Positions 25,563-35,007 of a stretch of 64,000 nt of DNA are shown one piece after another. The notes beneath the pieces are model-generated. The model ran no database searches. It worked only from the letters and a program-made list of their open reading frames with translations, and had not been told where the DNA came from. This stretch comes from Pseudomonas vanderleydeniana. GTDB taxonomy: Bacteria; Pseudomonadota; Gammaproteobacteria; Pseudomonadales; Pseudomonadaceae. The stretch's first letter is position 1. Each line of letters opens with the position of its first letter. Where the stretch lies: contig NZ_CP077093.1 of assembly GCF_014268755.2 (NCBI RefSeq), forward strand, positions 3,708,001-3,772,000, in the 5' to 3' direction. The position numbers and the translations under genes were made by a program.

Positions 25563-27050
25563 CTATTCGCCCTGGGAACGGGTCCCATACAACCCACGCT
25601 CACGGGCCCAGACGATCGCCTCGCTGCGACTGTGCACATCGAGCTTGGAATACACCGTCGCCACGTGATTGCGCACGGTGTTCGGCGCCAGCTTCAGGCG
25701 CGCGGCGATCTCCTTGTCAGCCAGGCCTTCGCAGATCAGTTCCAGTACATCGCGCTCGCGCGGCGTCAGGTCGGCCAGGGACAAGCCGGGCAGTTTGCGG
25801 GCACTGACATTCTTCACCGTCGCCAGCTTCTCGATCAGCTTCTGGCTGAACCAGGAGGTGTCCTGCATCGCCGCCTCGATGGCCGCCACCAGTTCCAGTT
25901 CGGAGCGCTTGCGTTCGGTGATGTTCATCAGCACCAGCAGATAGCAGGGTTCGTCCTGGATCTGCACGCTGTCGGCGGACAAGGCACAATCGATCAGCTC
26001 GCCATCCTTGCGGCGAACCCTCAGGTCCAGGTTTTCCAGTCGACCGGCTTTCGCCAGGGCAACAAATACCTGCTCACAGAACCTGCTGTCCTCGAACAGA
26101 CCGATCTCGTCGAGCCGCATGCCGATCAATTCCTGTGCCGGGTAGCCGGTGGTGCCGAGCAAGGCCTCGTTGACGTCCAGCAACTGGCGACTGGCCACGC
26201 CACAGAGCAGGGTCGGCGCCGGGGCCAGACGGAATGCCTTGGCGAAACGTTCCTCGCTCTGGCGCAGGGCGGTTTCGGCGCGACGGCGCGGCTCCAGGTC
26301 CATGAAGGTGAACAGCATGCAGTCCTGCTCGTTGATGTCGAGCGGCTGGCCGGCCACGATCACCAGCTTGCTGCCCCCGTCCGCGAGTTTCAGCTCGGCC
26401 TGCATCTGCGGAATGGTCGCGCCCTCCCCCAGCCGCTGGATCGCCAGCTCGCGACGCTCGGCATCTTCCAGCACGTCGAGTTCGTAGACCGAACGACCGA
26501 TCACCTGGTCGCGGCTGTAGCCGGTCATTTCGAGGAACCCCTGGTTGACCTTGATGTAGCGCAGGTCGCTGAGCCGGCAGATCACCGCCGGCGCCGGGTT
26601 GGCGCCAAAGGCCTTTTCGAAACGTTGCTCGGCGCTGGCCAGCTCCGTGGCGTCACTGATGATCAGCACCAGGGACTCCGGCTCGCCGGCACGGTCGGTG
26701 AGAATCATGCTGCGGATGTTGTGCACCCGGGTGCGCTCCGGCTCAGCCTGGGCGGTGACTTCGACGACCAGGTCACTGAAGGTCTCGCCATTGGCGACAC
26801 GGGCGATCGGATAGCTGTCCGCTTCCAGCAGGTGGTGGTTGCGATAACGCAGGGTGAAGCGTTCGCGATACTGCTCGGCATTCGCGCCCAACTCGCCGAC
26901 CTCGCTGACACCGTGCATGGCCAGCGCGGCCTCGTTGGCCCAGAGAATTCCCTGGTCGACCTCGATCAGGATCACGCCGTCGGACAGGCCGGCGATGATC
27001 TGTTGCAGTTGGCGGCGGTTGGTTTCGGTGGCTAGGACATCTTGGCTCAT
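25563..27050 (-). CDS. Three-PAS LuxR-type transcriptional regulator
   Basis: 495 residues from ATG 27050 (GGGAG upstream). PAS-like domains span roughly residues 10-135, 145-270 and 275-400; each is followed by a PAC-like strand (LLVLMNITERKRSE in the third). The C-terminal LuxR helix-turn-helix is DLTPRERDVLELICEGLADK, then EIAARLKLAPNTVRNHV. There is no kinase or receiver, so it likely senses a cytoplasmic ligand or redox signal and binds DNA directly. Targets are unknown; an alternative upstream start at 27161 has no signal. Confidence 0.88.
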   Translation of the reverse strand: MSQDVLATETNRRQLQQIIAGLSDGVILIEVDQGILWANEAALAMHGVSEVGELGANAEQYRERFTLRYRNHHLLEADSYPIARVANGETFSDLVVEVTAQAEPERTRVHNIRSMILTDRAGEPESLVLIISDATELASAEQRFEKAFGANPAPAVICRLSDLRYIKVNQGFLEMTGYSRDQVIGRSVYELDVLEDAERRELAIQRLGEGATIPQMQAELKLADGGSKLVIVAGQPLDINEQDCMLFTFMDLEPRRRAETALRQSEERFAKAFRLAPAPTLLCGVASRQLLDVNEALLGTTGYPAQELIGMRLDEIGLFEDSRFCEQVFVALAKAGRLENLDLRVRRKDGELIDCALSADSVQIQDEPCYLLVLMNITERKRSELELVAAIEAAMQDTSWFSQKLIEKLATVKNVSARKLPGLSLADLTPRERDVLELICEGLADKEIAARLKLAPNTVRNHVATVYSKLDVHSRSEAIVWARERGLYGTRSQGE

Positions 27051-27206
27051 TGTTTCTCCCGAGGTGTCTGAGGACGCAAAGGCCGGCGTTTGCTCCGGCC
27101 GTTGAAACGTCTGACATCCTCGAAATGTGCAAGTGCCTAAAAATTCGGCAGTTGCTCGCAAGACCTGCGACGCCCACCAGGGACCAGGCCGTACGCAAAC
27201 TCTCCG

Positions 27207-27932
27207 TCAGGGCTTGAGCGAGGTGGCGATCCAGTTCGCCAGGTCGGTGACCTCGGTAGCACTTATGGTATGTACCACACCGGGGTATGAATGAAACTGC
27301 GGCTCGATGGACAGGCTCTTGAGGTAGGCCAAGGCATCGGTGGCGCCAGCATAGGGCACCTGCGGGTCGGCGGTGCCATGGCCGATGAAGACGCCCAGGC
27401 GCCGGTAGCTCGATTGTGGCTTGACCTCGGTACGTACCAGCGGCAACAAACGCCCGCTCAACGCGGCGATGCCGTGCAGCACTTGCGGATGCCGCAAGGC
27501 CACCTCGTAGGTCATCATCGCGCCCTGACTGAAGCCGACCAGGAACACCTTGTCCGGCTGGGTGTGATACTTCGCGGTCACCCGCTGGATGAAGTCGGTC
27601 ACCGCCTCGGCGCTGAGCTTGAGATCATCGCTGTTGCCGTCGTATTGCGCCGAGTCGGTGCGCTTGTGGAACCACTGGTAGCCACCGGAACTCAACTCCA
27701 GTCGGCCGCGTACCGACAGCACGGTGTAGTTTTGCGGCAGGCTCTCGCGGATGCCGAACAGGTCCTCCTCGTTACTGCCGTAGCCATGGAGAAAGATCAC
27801 CAGAGGCTGATCGCGGGTATCGGCTTCAGCCTGTTCCAGGTAGGTCAGTGGCATGTCGGCCAGCAGCTCGGGCTCGGCAGCCTGGGCCAGGGAACAGCTC
27901 AGCATCAGTGCAAGGGCCAGGGGTTTGAACAT
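27207..27932 (-). CDS. Secreted alpha/beta hydrolase (carboxylesterase/PHB-depolymerase-like)
   Basis: 241 residues. Signal peptide FKPLALALMLSCSLAQA-AEP. The oxyanion region is IFLHGYGSNEEDL, the nucleophile elbow GFSQGAMM, an Asp in HGTADPQVPY and the catalytic His in GVVHTISATE. This is the short carboxylesterase/phospholipase layout. AAAGGA lies 7 nt before the ATG. Periplasmic esterase activity is well supported; substrate is unknown. Confidence 0.88.
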   Translation of the reverse strand: MFKPLALALMLSCSLAQAAEPELLADMPLTYLEQAEADTRDQPLVIFLHGYGSNEEDLFGIRESLPQNYTVLSVRGRLELSSGGYQWFHKRTDSAQYDGNSDDLKLSAEAVTDFIQRVTAKYHTQPDKVFLVGFSQGAMMTYEVALRHPQVLHGIAALSGRLLPLVRTEVKPQSSYRRLGVFIGHGTADPQVPYAGATDALAYLKSLSIEPQFHSYPGVVHTISATEVTDLANWIATSLKP

Positions 27933-27978
27933 GGTCGATCCTTTCGGGTAATCGCGCGGTGAGGCCTGGGAGCCGTCA

Positions 27979-28935
27979 TCAGAGCAGGAAACGGTCGGTC
28001 ACGTTGCGTCGCTCGTTGTCGTCGCGCATGTCGTAGCCGGCCGTCGTGGCAATATTGGCGTGGTGCGCCAGCTTCTGGGCAATCGACACATCGTACTCTT
28101 CGATCACCCGGGTGATAAAGGAACGCCGGAAGTCATGAGGCATGATCTCGACCCCGACCTGTCGACCGCGCTTCTTGGCAATGTAGTAGATCGCGTGCTT
28201 GGTCAGCCGCTCGCGGGTGATGTGATGGCCGCGACGGATCCGGTTGAACAGGAACGTGTCGTCGACCACACCCTCGGGCAGTTGCTCGCGACGAAAACGC
28301 AGCCAGGCCTCGAGTTTGTCGAAGGCCCAGGCTGGCGCGAACTTGACCAGTTCGCGGTTGCCCTTGCCGATCACCCGCAGGCTGCGCTCGGCGACATTGA
28401 CGTGGCGCAGCTCGATATCCACCGACTCGGACTTGCGCATGCCGGTGCCATAGAGGATCGCGATGATCGCCGCATCGCGCAGCCCCTGCGGCCGTGGGTC
28501 GGCGGCACAGGCCTCCATCAGGTCGCGAATCAGGGTACGCCGCAAATTACGTCCCGGACTCAGGCGCGAACCACCCGCTGCCTTGACCGCGCGGATCTTC
28601 ATCAACTGCTCGGGGGTGATCAGGTCCTGCTGCCAGGCCTGGTTCATCACGCCGCGAATGGCATTGACGTACAGCGACGAAGTGTTGGGGGCGAAACCAT
28701 CCTCGCGCAGGGCCGCCACCAGGGCGGTGAGATGGGCCGGTTGCAGCAGGTGCCAGGCAATCTCGTCGATCGGCGTGTCCTCCAGGCCCAGGCGATCGGC
28801 GGCGTCCTGCAGCACATAGCGCATGGTCTGGCGACTGGAGGGCGCCAGGCGGGCCAGGTACAGCGTGACCGGCGCCAGCGCCTGGGCCAGAACGCCGGGC
28901 GTGGTAATCGGGGATGGAGAAGACAAGACCTGCAC
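27979..28935 (-). CDS. Tyrosine recombinase / integrase
   Basis: 318 residues if started at GTG 28935; the frame is open further upstream but that part is low-complexity and unlike integrases. SAM-like N-terminal core-binding domain (APSSRQTMRYVLQDAADRLG). Catalytic domain with Arg in YGTGMRKSES, HxxR in MPHDFRRSFI, His in LAHHANIATT and Tyr in TTAGYDMRD. No att site or cargo boundary is evident, so it could be a resident recombinase or the relic of an island. The site 28980-28994 lies upstream. Confidence 0.85.
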   Translation of the reverse strand: MQVLSSPSPITTPGVLAQALAPVTLYLARLAPSSRQTMRYVLQDAADRLGLEDTPIDEIAWHLLQPAHLTALVAALREDGFAPNTSSLYVNAIRGVMNQAWQQDLITPEQLMKIRAVKAAGGSRLSPGRNLRRTLIRDLMEACAADPRPQGLRDAAIIAILYGTGMRKSESVDIELRHVNVAERSLRVIGKGNRELVKFAPAWAFDKLEAWLRFRREQLPEGVVDDTFLFNRIRRGHHITRERLTKHAIYYIAKKRGRQVGVEIMPHDFRRSFITRVIEEYDVSIAQKLAHHANIATTAGYDMRDDNERRNVTDRFLL

Positions 28936-28979
28936 TCGAACGGAATGTGAGGTCGTCACTATAACGCAACTGGATGGAT

Positions 28980-28994
28980 ATACAGATCCTGTAT
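28980..28994. promoter_or_regulatory. ATACAG-ATC-CTGTAT inverted repeat upstream of the integrase
   Basis: Six-base perfect arms with 3-nt spacer, 45 bp before the integrase start. A related GATACAGG lies about 40 bp further upstream. Possible repressor operator; not a LexA box, whose arms face the other way. Confidence 0.4.
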
Positions 28995-29045
28995 CGCTGT
29001 TCGCGGATGAACCGGAACACCCGATACAGGCCCCGCGAATCTGCC

Positions 29046-30029
29046 TCAGGCCCCGGGAACACCCCGCTCCCACTGCGCCCAGTTGCCAATGATCTCCTGC
29101 ACCAGCGTGTTGCCCACGCGGTACAGGTTCTCCAGCGCCGGAGCGAATCCGCCCTGCTCTGCATAGTTGAGCAGGTTGTCGGCGTCGCTGTAGCCCGGGT
29201 AAGGTCGATCGAAGTTCGAGCCCGCACGCAGGACCGCCAGCCGATCGATGTCCACCAGGCCGGCTCTTGCCGCACGCGACAGGGCTTCGTAGGTCGAGTT
29301 GTCTTCCTGCTGGGTGTTGCAATAGACCCCGGCGCCATCGGTCAGCAGCCGGGTCCAGGCCTCGGCCCGCTCGCCCAGGCGCGTGCCGGAGAACCAGGTG
29401 CAGCTGGCGACGGTATCGCCACAGATCACCTGCGGCGGCTGGTTGGCCGGTGCATGGGGGTAGTTCGTCCGCCAGGCCGCCGACTCGGCACTTTCACTCA
29501 GGGCAACGTGGCGGGTCAAGGCATGGGCCCTGGCCTGCAGCTTGGCGTTGAGTTCGAAAACCTCGGTACGGTAATCCAGCGGTGGTTTTTCGTTCGGTCC
29601 CCGGGTATTGATGCCGAGGTAGCCGCTCGGCCAATCCTGCGGTGCGTCACGCGAGTCGAGCGCCCACTGGGTACCGAAGTCCACCAGGTAGCGTGCCCAG
29701 GCCGCTGTGCCGAGGGTACCGCGGTGCGGATTGATCCCGGCGATGCCGGCAATCAGGAAATAGGACTGGCGCAGGTCGAACTGTGTCGACAAGGCCAAGG
29801 CCAGGGTCGAGGTCGCCGCATTGGTCTGGCCCATGCCGGTGACCAGCAGGCAGACACCCTGCTCGTTACAGAGAATGTTCGGGTAGTCGGCACTCAATCC
29901 CGGCAACGGGATTTCACGATTGAAAGCCAGGCGCTCGATCCAGGCCTGGGCTTCGGGCGCGAACATGGTGATCAGCACGACCTTGGGCCGGATCGGCTCC
30001 CCGGCCGTGGACGGCATCAACGAAGACAT
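29046..30029 (-). CDS. Purine nucleoside permease (NUP) family protein
   Basis: 327 residues from ATG 30029, with GGAG 5 nt upstream. PKVVLITMFAPEAQAWIERL, VTGMGQTNAATS, FLIAGIAGINPH and QQEDNSTYEALSRAARAGL match the NUP family (nucleoside-phosphorylase-like fold) first linked to purine nucleoside uptake in yeasts. No membrane segment is visible, so the permease name may be a misnomer; a phosphorylase-like activity is equally possible. Confidence 0.85.
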   Translation of the reverse strand: MSSLMPSTAGEPIRPKVVLITMFAPEAQAWIERLAFNREIPLPGLSADYPNILCNEQGVCLLVTGMGQTNAATSTLALALSTQFDLRQSYFLIAGIAGINPHRGTLGTAAWARYLVDFGTQWALDSRDAPQDWPSGYLGINTRGPNEKPPLDYRTEVFELNAKLQARAHALTRHVALSESAESAAWRTNYPHAPANQPPQVICGDTVASCTWFSGTRLGERAEAWTRLLTDGAGVYCNTQQEDNSTYEALSRAARAGLVDIDRLAVLRAGSNFDRPYPGYSDADNLLNYAEQGGFAPALENLYRVGNTLVQEIIGNWAQWERGVPGA

Positions 30030-30093
30030 GGAAACTCCATTCAAAGTGCCGCGGGCTCTGCTGCCCGCAGCACGGCTCAAGCGGCTTGCCGAA

Positions 30094-30327
30094 TCAATGC
30101 GGCTGTTCGAGCTGGCGGACGATCTTGTCCTTGACCAGCAGACGCTTCTCCTTGAGTTTCCTCACATCGTCATCCTCTGCCAGCGCGGCTTCAGCGGCCA
30201 GTACCTGTTTGTCGATCTCGTCGTACTCGTTGAGCAGATGGTTGAGCTTGCTGTCCTGGGCACTGCGCTCAGTGACCTGCTCCCGGGTCAAATGCAAATC
30301 TGCGAACAAGTCGTGCTTAACTGGCAT
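30094..30327 (-). CDS. DUF465 (YdcH-like) small protein
   Basis: 77 residues from ATG 30327 with GAGG upstream. The sequence is a helical hairpin: DSKLNHLLNEYDEIDKQVLA, then DDVRKLKEKRLLVKDKIV, the DUF465 signature. Cytoplasmic, probably oligomeric, function unknown. It follows a terminator-poor gap from the TPR-like gene and may share its promoter region with none of its neighbours. Confidence 0.85.
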   Translation of the reverse strand: MPVKHDLFADLHLTREQVTERSAQDSKLNHLLNEYDEIDKQVLAAEAALAEDDDVRKLKEKRLLVKDKIVRQLEQPH

Positions 30328-30408
30328 ATCTTCACCTCGTAAATCTGGAAACCGATGGCTGTTCAGGGAGTTACCTCCTATCAATAGCACGCCCGGCCGC
30401 CGATTGCC

Positions 30409-32556
30409 TCACTGCTTTACCTTGCGGCGGCGAATCCACAGCCAGCCGATACCGCCCAGCAGCGCCACGGCAACGGTCAACACCAGCGCCTTGTAGGGGC
30501 GCAAGGCTGAACGCACGGTGTGGATCGGTTGGGTCAGATAACGCCGATTGGCCTGGTCGAACCGAGGTTCCTGGCACTGCTGGCCGAAATTCCCGGCCCA
30601 TTCGACATAGGGCCCCTGCTCGACATAGCGCTGGTACAACGCGATTTCCTGATCGGTACCGGCGACCCAACCGGCGGCCTTGCACAGTACCGCGGCAAAC
30701 GCCTGGCTGCTGTGGGGCAACTGATTGGCAGCCTGACTGGCCAGGTCGGCGGCGACGTAACGGTAGTGATAACGCTGGTTGGGCTTGGCCTCGGTACCCT
30801 GTTGGCGCTTGATCTCCGCCTCTTCGAGGAACGGTGCAGGCTTGAGTTCCGGGCTTTCCAGGCTGTAGTTGCCACCGAGCCAGCGATAATCCGGCGCCAT
30901 CTCGTAGCCGAGGATCTCCATGCCGCTCTTGCGCGCCAGCTTGCCTGCCGCGTACAGCGCCTCGGCGCGCCCCGTAGCGGTCCAGCGCGAGGCGGCATCC
31001 TTGCGGTCCTGACCATAGGCCTGGGCGGTAGCCTGCAGTTCGGGGGTATCGAAGTAGGCTGGCGCCTCATCGTAGCGACCTTCGCGCAACAACCGGCGGC
31101 CCAGCAACTCGCGCAATTGCGCCGCCACGGGACGACGCACGTAGTTGTCCTTGTCTTGCTGGGTGGCTGGCGGCGGCGCGGTGACATGGGCATCGACATA
31201 ACCCTTGAGCTCATCGAGGGTCAGTACCCGCTCGGCAACGGTTGCCGCATCCGGCCAGTAGATGTCCTGGCTGCGGTAGAGCTGGTCGAACGCCTGCAGG
31301 TAGTCGCCACGGTCCAGTGCCAGGATTGCACTTTCGCCCTCGACCCGGCAGCCGGGCTGGACGCTTTCGTAAGCCCAATCCGGCGTACGCCGCGAGCCCC
31401 AGCTTTCATCCTTGGGAAACGCAGCGGCGGCCTTGGCATAGGCGGCAGCCGCCTGCACCTTGTCGCCATCACGCAGCGCCAGCTTGGCCCGTACCCACCA
31501 GGCCAGGCCGCCATCGCCGGCATGCTCGAGGAAGGCCTTGGCCATGGTGAAGTCACCCTTCTGATAGCTCAGCGCTGCCAGCCGGTCGGCGTACTCCAGG
31601 CTGCCGGCGGCGCTGTCGAGCACCATCTGGGTCAGGCGCTGCGTATAGGCGGGTTGCTCGTCGAAAGACCAGCCGACCCGACTCAACAGATAGGCGGTCA
31701 GCAGCTTCTGAACGGTAGGATGCTGCAGTTGCTCGCGCAACGACTCATCCGGCAACTGATGCAGTTCACCGGCAACCTGCTGCAGCGAGCTGTAGCCCGT
31801 GCTGGAGCCGAGCCGACTCTGGCTGGCATACAGCTGCACGGCCGTCTCCCAGTCGCCATTGAGCTTGGCCAGACGAGCCTCCTCACCCAGGCTGGCGATG
31901 CCCAGCTCCAGGGGATCGCTGAAATCGCCGGCGCTGAGCTCCCGCACCTGCTGGAAGGCCAATCGAGCCTGTGCTTGCAGGGCAGCGGGCGTCTGCTGCG
32001 GATCATCGCTGGCCTCGGCGCTCAGCGCCACCAACGCGCGTCCCAGGGAATAGGCCGCCCAGGTACTGCGCAACTTGCGCTGCTCGGCGGGCAAGGCCAG
32101 AACCTTGCGGAAGTACTCGGCCGCCTGGGCCTGGTTACCAGCGTCGAAGGCCACCGCACCGGCGATATACAGTCTCATTTCCTCGGGCAGCTCGGCGCCC
32201 TGCTGCTCCACCTGCTGCGGGTCCTGCAATGTGCGCAGTTGCGCCACTTTCGCCCGCAGGTTTTCCGGCAGCTCGCTGGCCTCGACCTCATCGCGTTGCT
32301 TGCGGTAGGCGCTGGAGGTGTCATCGCTGTACCAGTACATTCTCAGGGTCGCGTCAGTGGCAGGCTTGAGACCGGCGATCGCCTGGCCGAGACGACTCAC
32401 CTCAAAGGCGAAGTTGGTCTCCGGCAAATCGGCCAGCGATTGCTCACGGTTGTCCAGCAGCCGCAACGGAAAGTCCGGTCCGCAGGCCAGTGCCGAGCCG
32501 AGTGGCAGGCTGAGGGACAGGCACAACAGGTGCCGGGGCCAGTTACGGGTAGACAT
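30409..32556 (-). CDS. Large periplasmic helical-repeat protein with C-terminal membrane anchor
   Basis: 715 residues from ATG 32556 (AAGGAG 7 nt upstream); the open frame to 32703 overlaps the previous gene. Signal peptide HLLCLSLSLPLGSALA. The body is alpha-helical with TPR-like spacing, for example AAEYFRKVLALPAEQRKLRS and DYLQAFDQLYRSQDIYW. A C-terminal span (LVLTVAVALLGGIGWLWI) ends in RRRKVKQ. The start overlaps the DUF3142 lipoprotein by 14 nt, so the two are translationally coupled and probably interact in the periplasm. No known family. Confidence 0.78.
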   Translation of the reverse strand: MSTRNWPRHLLCLSLSLPLGSALACGPDFPLRLLDNREQSLADLPETNFAFEVSRLGQAIAGLKPATDATLRMYWYSDDTSSAYRKQRDEVEASELPENLRAKVAQLRTLQDPQQVEQQGAELPEEMRLYIAGAVAFDAGNQAQAAEYFRKVLALPAEQRKLRSTWAAYSLGRALVALSAEASDDPQQTPAALQAQARLAFQQVRELSAGDFSDPLELGIASLGEEARLAKLNGDWETAVQLYASQSRLGSSTGYSSLQQVAGELHQLPDESLREQLQHPTVQKLLTAYLLSRVGWSFDEQPAYTQRLTQMVLDSAAGSLEYADRLAALSYQKGDFTMAKAFLEHAGDGGLAWWVRAKLALRDGDKVQAAAAYAKAAAAFPKDESWGSRRTPDWAYESVQPGCRVEGESAILALDRGDYLQAFDQLYRSQDIYWPDAATVAERVLTLDELKGYVDAHVTAPPPATQQDKDNYVRRPVAAQLRELLGRRLLREGRYDEAPAYFDTPELQATAQAYGQDRKDAASRWTATGRAEALYAAGKLARKSGMEILGYEMAPDYRWLGGNYSLESPELKPAPFLEEAEIKRQQGTEAKPNQRYHYRYVAADLASQAANQLPHSSQAFAAVLCKAAGWVAGTDQEIALYQRYVEQGPYVEWAGNFGQQCQEPRFDQANRRYLTQPIHTVRSALRPYKALVLTVAVALLGGIGWLWIRRRKVKQ

Positions 32557-33745
32557 GCCACGCTCCTTGATCGATTCGGATGCAGCGTGCCCAACCGAGG
32601 GCACGCCGGCCACCAGCCGCCACGCGGGCGCTGGACTGGCGATTGAAGACGAGATGTTGCGGTAATGCTTGCAAGGTATAGCCACTGAGTCCGTCGACAC
32701 CATCGCATTGCTCGGCGCTCAGTTCTACTCGCGGGGGCAACGCCTGGTCGAGATTGCCGACGTTGACCAGGCTGATGTCATAGAGTCCGTCCTGGGATGA
32801 CAGTTCGACCAGCCACCGGCCGGACAGTGCATCGCCACGCGCCACCGCAGCCAGGGTCGTCAGGCTCCACGCCCGGCGATCGCCCGGCAATGGCAGGCGG
32901 AACCAGATCAAGCCGGCCAGGTGCGCAGGCGGTTTGTCCCGCAATTGATGGCCGAGGTCCGCCAGTTGTTGTGGATCGGCCAGTAACTCACGCCGTTCAC
33001 CGCCACGGTTCAACGGTGTTTCACTCTCGACCAGTGGAACCCCGCCAGTGTCTGGCAGCAACGCCATGCCGTAGGCTGGCAACGCAAGGTAGAACGGTCT
33101 TTCGGTAACGTGGCTCCAGCGTTCGGCCCATTTTCGGGCCTGCACCGGATCGAACAGGCCCAGTCGCGGATTGCTTACTGCGTGAACCTGCAACACGCTG
33201 CTGTCCACGGCCCGCAACAGGGCCGGCAATTGCGGGCTATCGAGCCAGGCCGGCAAGGCGGTGATGCTCAGTTTCAAGCCCGGCGGCAGTTGCTCGCGCA
33301 ACTTCAACAGGAAATCCGTGTAGCCCGCCAGGCGGGCACTGGCGCTGTCGTGATCGATTTCCAATCCGCTCGGATTCAGGCCTGCGGCCTGCCAATCGGC
33401 CAGCATCTGTCCGATCTGGGTACGGGCCACATCCAGGTCCAGCGCGGGGAGCTGGCCGTCGAGACGTACGACCGCGATCACGGGCCGGCCATCGGCCTTG
33501 AGCCGTGACAAGTCGACCAGCGCCCTGCTCCACCCCGCCTGGGGCTGGGCCTGCAACGCCAGCACGCGCAAGGTCGAGAAGTCCGCCCGGCTTTCGGCCA
33601 GGGCCTGTTCATGGGCCGGTCGCCATTGGCGTTGCCAGACATAGAGTTGCTGATCGAGGGGCTTGGCCGGTTCAGGCCGGCAGCCGACCAGCAGGCCCAG
33701 CGCAAGGCAGGCACACAGGCGGCGAAGGTACGACGTGGCGGGCAT
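32543..33745 (-). CDS. DUF3142 lipoprotein
   Basis: 400 residues. Lipobox LLVGC (Cys at about 22) with Arg-Pro after. The domain has YVWQRQWRPAHEQALAES and GLEIDHDSASARLAGYTDFL, recalling the DUF3142 TIM-barrel-like family related to glycoside hydrolases and deacetylase partners. LIWFRLPLPGDRRAWS is another family-like block. Together with the downstream helical protein it forms a two-gene operon. Enzymatic function is not established. Confidence 0.8.
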   Translation of the reverse strand: MPATSYLRRLCACLALGLLVGCRPEPAKPLDQQLYVWQRQWRPAHEQALAESRADFSTLRVLALQAQPQAGWSRALVDLSRLKADGRPVIAVVRLDGQLPALDLDVARTQIGQMLADWQAAGLNPSGLEIDHDSASARLAGYTDFLLKLREQLPPGLKLSITALPAWLDSPQLPALLRAVDSSVLQVHAVSNPRLGLFDPVQARKWAERWSHVTERPFYLALPAYGMALLPDTGGVPLVESETPLNRGGERRELLADPQQLADLGHQLRDKPPAHLAGLIWFRLPLPGDRRAWSLTTLAAVARGDALSGRWLVELSSQDGLYDISLVNVGNLDQALPPRVELSAEQCDGVDGLSGYTLQALPQHLVFNRQSSARVAAGGRRALGWARCIRIDQGAWHVYP

Positions 33746-33819
33746 ACAGTCCTTTGTCGGGCGCGTTCGAGCACCGTTTCGAGGAGCGATATTACCTCAA
33801 CGCGACCACCGCTGGCGGC

Positions 33820-33897
33820 TCATTTTTCCTGCCAGCCACCGCCCAGGCTCTGGATGAGCGCCACGCTGTCCTGGGTGTCCCGCCTGGTCTGATGGAC
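33820..33897 (-). pseudogene. Remnant of an RND outer-membrane factor (OprM/NodT) C-terminus
   Basis: The - strand reads VHQTRRDTQDSVALIQSLG, then GGWQEK and a stop. This is the canonical last helix and LGGGW end of NodT/OprM-type efflux lipoproteins. No upstream coding part or matching RND/MFP genes are present, so this is a deletion scar of an efflux operon. Confidence 0.72.
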
Positions 33898-33934
33898 GGG
33901 CACGGTCCGCCGTCGTGTACTGCGGACCGCCGGG

Positions 33935-34363
33935 TCAGCGGCTGTTTGCAATCACGCCAGCCATGTATTGGTGCAAGTCCCGGAAATCCTGAACCCTCCA
34001 GGTGAACGGCGGTACTTTCACACCATTCTCTTTCAGGGTTCTCGGGATCAGGTCGCCATTGGGACGAAGAATGACCGATGAAACAATGACGCCCGGATAA
34101 TCGTTAAGCCGTTTCTTGAAGGCAGGCGTTGTCAGGTCCGGCGTGGGCGGGTTGCTTTTCCGCGCCAGCGGACCCGTACCCTTGATATCGGGACCATGGC
34201 ACATGGCGCAGCGCTGCAGATAGATGTTCTTTCCGTTGGCATTGTCCGCGAAGGATGGCGCTGCCTGAACCAGCGACAAGGCCCCGAGCAGGGCGACAGG
34301 CAACCTTCTGAAGAAAAAGGCGGGTGAAAGAACGGAGCTTTTTGGCGTTGCGACGTGAAACAT
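33935..34363 (-). CDS. Monoheme cytochrome c
   Basis: 142 residues from ATG 34363, with AGGGA 6 nt upstream. Signal peptide LPVALLGALSLVQAAPSFA. One heme motif CAMCHG in GKNIYLQRCAMCHGPDIKGTG; the distal ligand is probably a Met, but no clear candidate follows in the short C-terminus, so ligation is uncertain. Divergent from idi by 49 nt. Partner unknown; possibly periplasmic electron carrier or a subunit of a lost oxidase. Confidence 0.85.
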   Translation of the reverse strand: MFHVATPKSSVLSPAFFFRRLPVALLGALSLVQAAPSFADNANGKNIYLQRCAMCHGPDIKGTGPLARKSNPPTPDLTTPAFKKRLNDYPGVIVSSVILRPNGDLIPRTLKENGVKVPPFTWRVQDFRDLHQYMAGVIANSR

Positions 34364-34412
34364 GCTAATCCCTTGTGCATTTATAGTTATTGATTGCAGC
34401 GGAGTCCGAATC

Positions 34413-34976
34413 ATGGAGGAAACTCTCATCCTGGTCGATGAGCATGATTGCGAGACCGGTAGCGCGCAGAAACTGTTCGTCCATCAACAGGGCCTGCGAC
34501 ACCGGGCCTTCTCGATCTTCATCTTCGACGAACAGGGTCGCCTGCTCATGCAACGGCGAGCCATGGGCAAGTACCATTCGCAAGGCTTGTGGACCAACAC
34601 CTGTTGTGGTCACCCCCGCCTGGGCGAGCAGACCCATGCGGCTGCGCAGCGGCGCCTGTTCGAGGAAATGGGACTGACCTGCCCGCTGAGCAAGGTGGCC
34701 TCCCTGCTCTATCGGGAACAGGTCTCCAACCAACTGATCGAACATGAATTCGATCACCTGTTCGTGGGGCTCGGCGGCACGCCACCGCAGGCCAATCCCG
34801 ACGAGGCCATGGACTGGCGTTGGCTGCCGCTGTCGGATATCCCCCGCTGCATTGCCGCCGAGCCGGAAAGCTATACCGTGTGGTTTTGCAGGATCTTCGA
34901 ACTATATCCCCTCGCCGAACTGCAGCGTTGGTACGAAATGGTCCTACACCCGGCCTCTCGTCATGCGCCACGGTAA
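34413..34976 (+). CDS. idi: Isopentenyl-diphosphate delta-isomerase, type I
   Basis: 187 residues from ATG 34413 with GGAG 8 nt upstream. Type I IDI hallmarks: catalytic Cys in TNTCCGHP, Nudix helix HAAAQRRLFEEMGL, catalytic Glu in EHEFDHLFVG, and SYTVWFCRIF near the end. It interconverts IPP and DMAPP using a divalent metal. Pseudomonads make both isomers by the MEP pathway, so this isomerase balances the pool; many strains lack it, and here it stands as a single gene. Confidence 0.95.
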   Translation: MEETLILVDEHDCETGSAQKLFVHQQGLRHRAFSIFIFDEQGRLLMQRRAMGKYHSQGLWTNTCCGHPRLGEQTHAAAQRRLFEEMGLTCPLSKVASLLYREQVSNQLIEHEFDHLFVGLGGTPPQANPDEAMDWRWLPLSDIPRCIAAEPESYTVWFCRIFELYPLAELQRWYEMVLHPASRHAPR

Positions 34977-35007
34977 GCGTAGCGCCATCCGCCGCATTCC
35001 CGAGCGG

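Noticed and set aside
27979..28935. Tyrosine recombinase as proof of an integrated island spanning to dif
   Set aside because: No att repeats, tRNA or composition change mark an island; it is 9 kb from dif and is best treated as a lone gene.
28980..28994. LexA/SOS box before the integrase
   Set aside because: The arms read ATACAG...CTGTAT, which is the inverse order of CTGT...ACAG, so it is not a LexA site.
30520..32646. 708-codon + strand ORF
   Set aside because: Opposite a signal-peptide-bearing helical protein with a good ribosome site; the + frame has no start signal or domain and is a codon-bias artefact.
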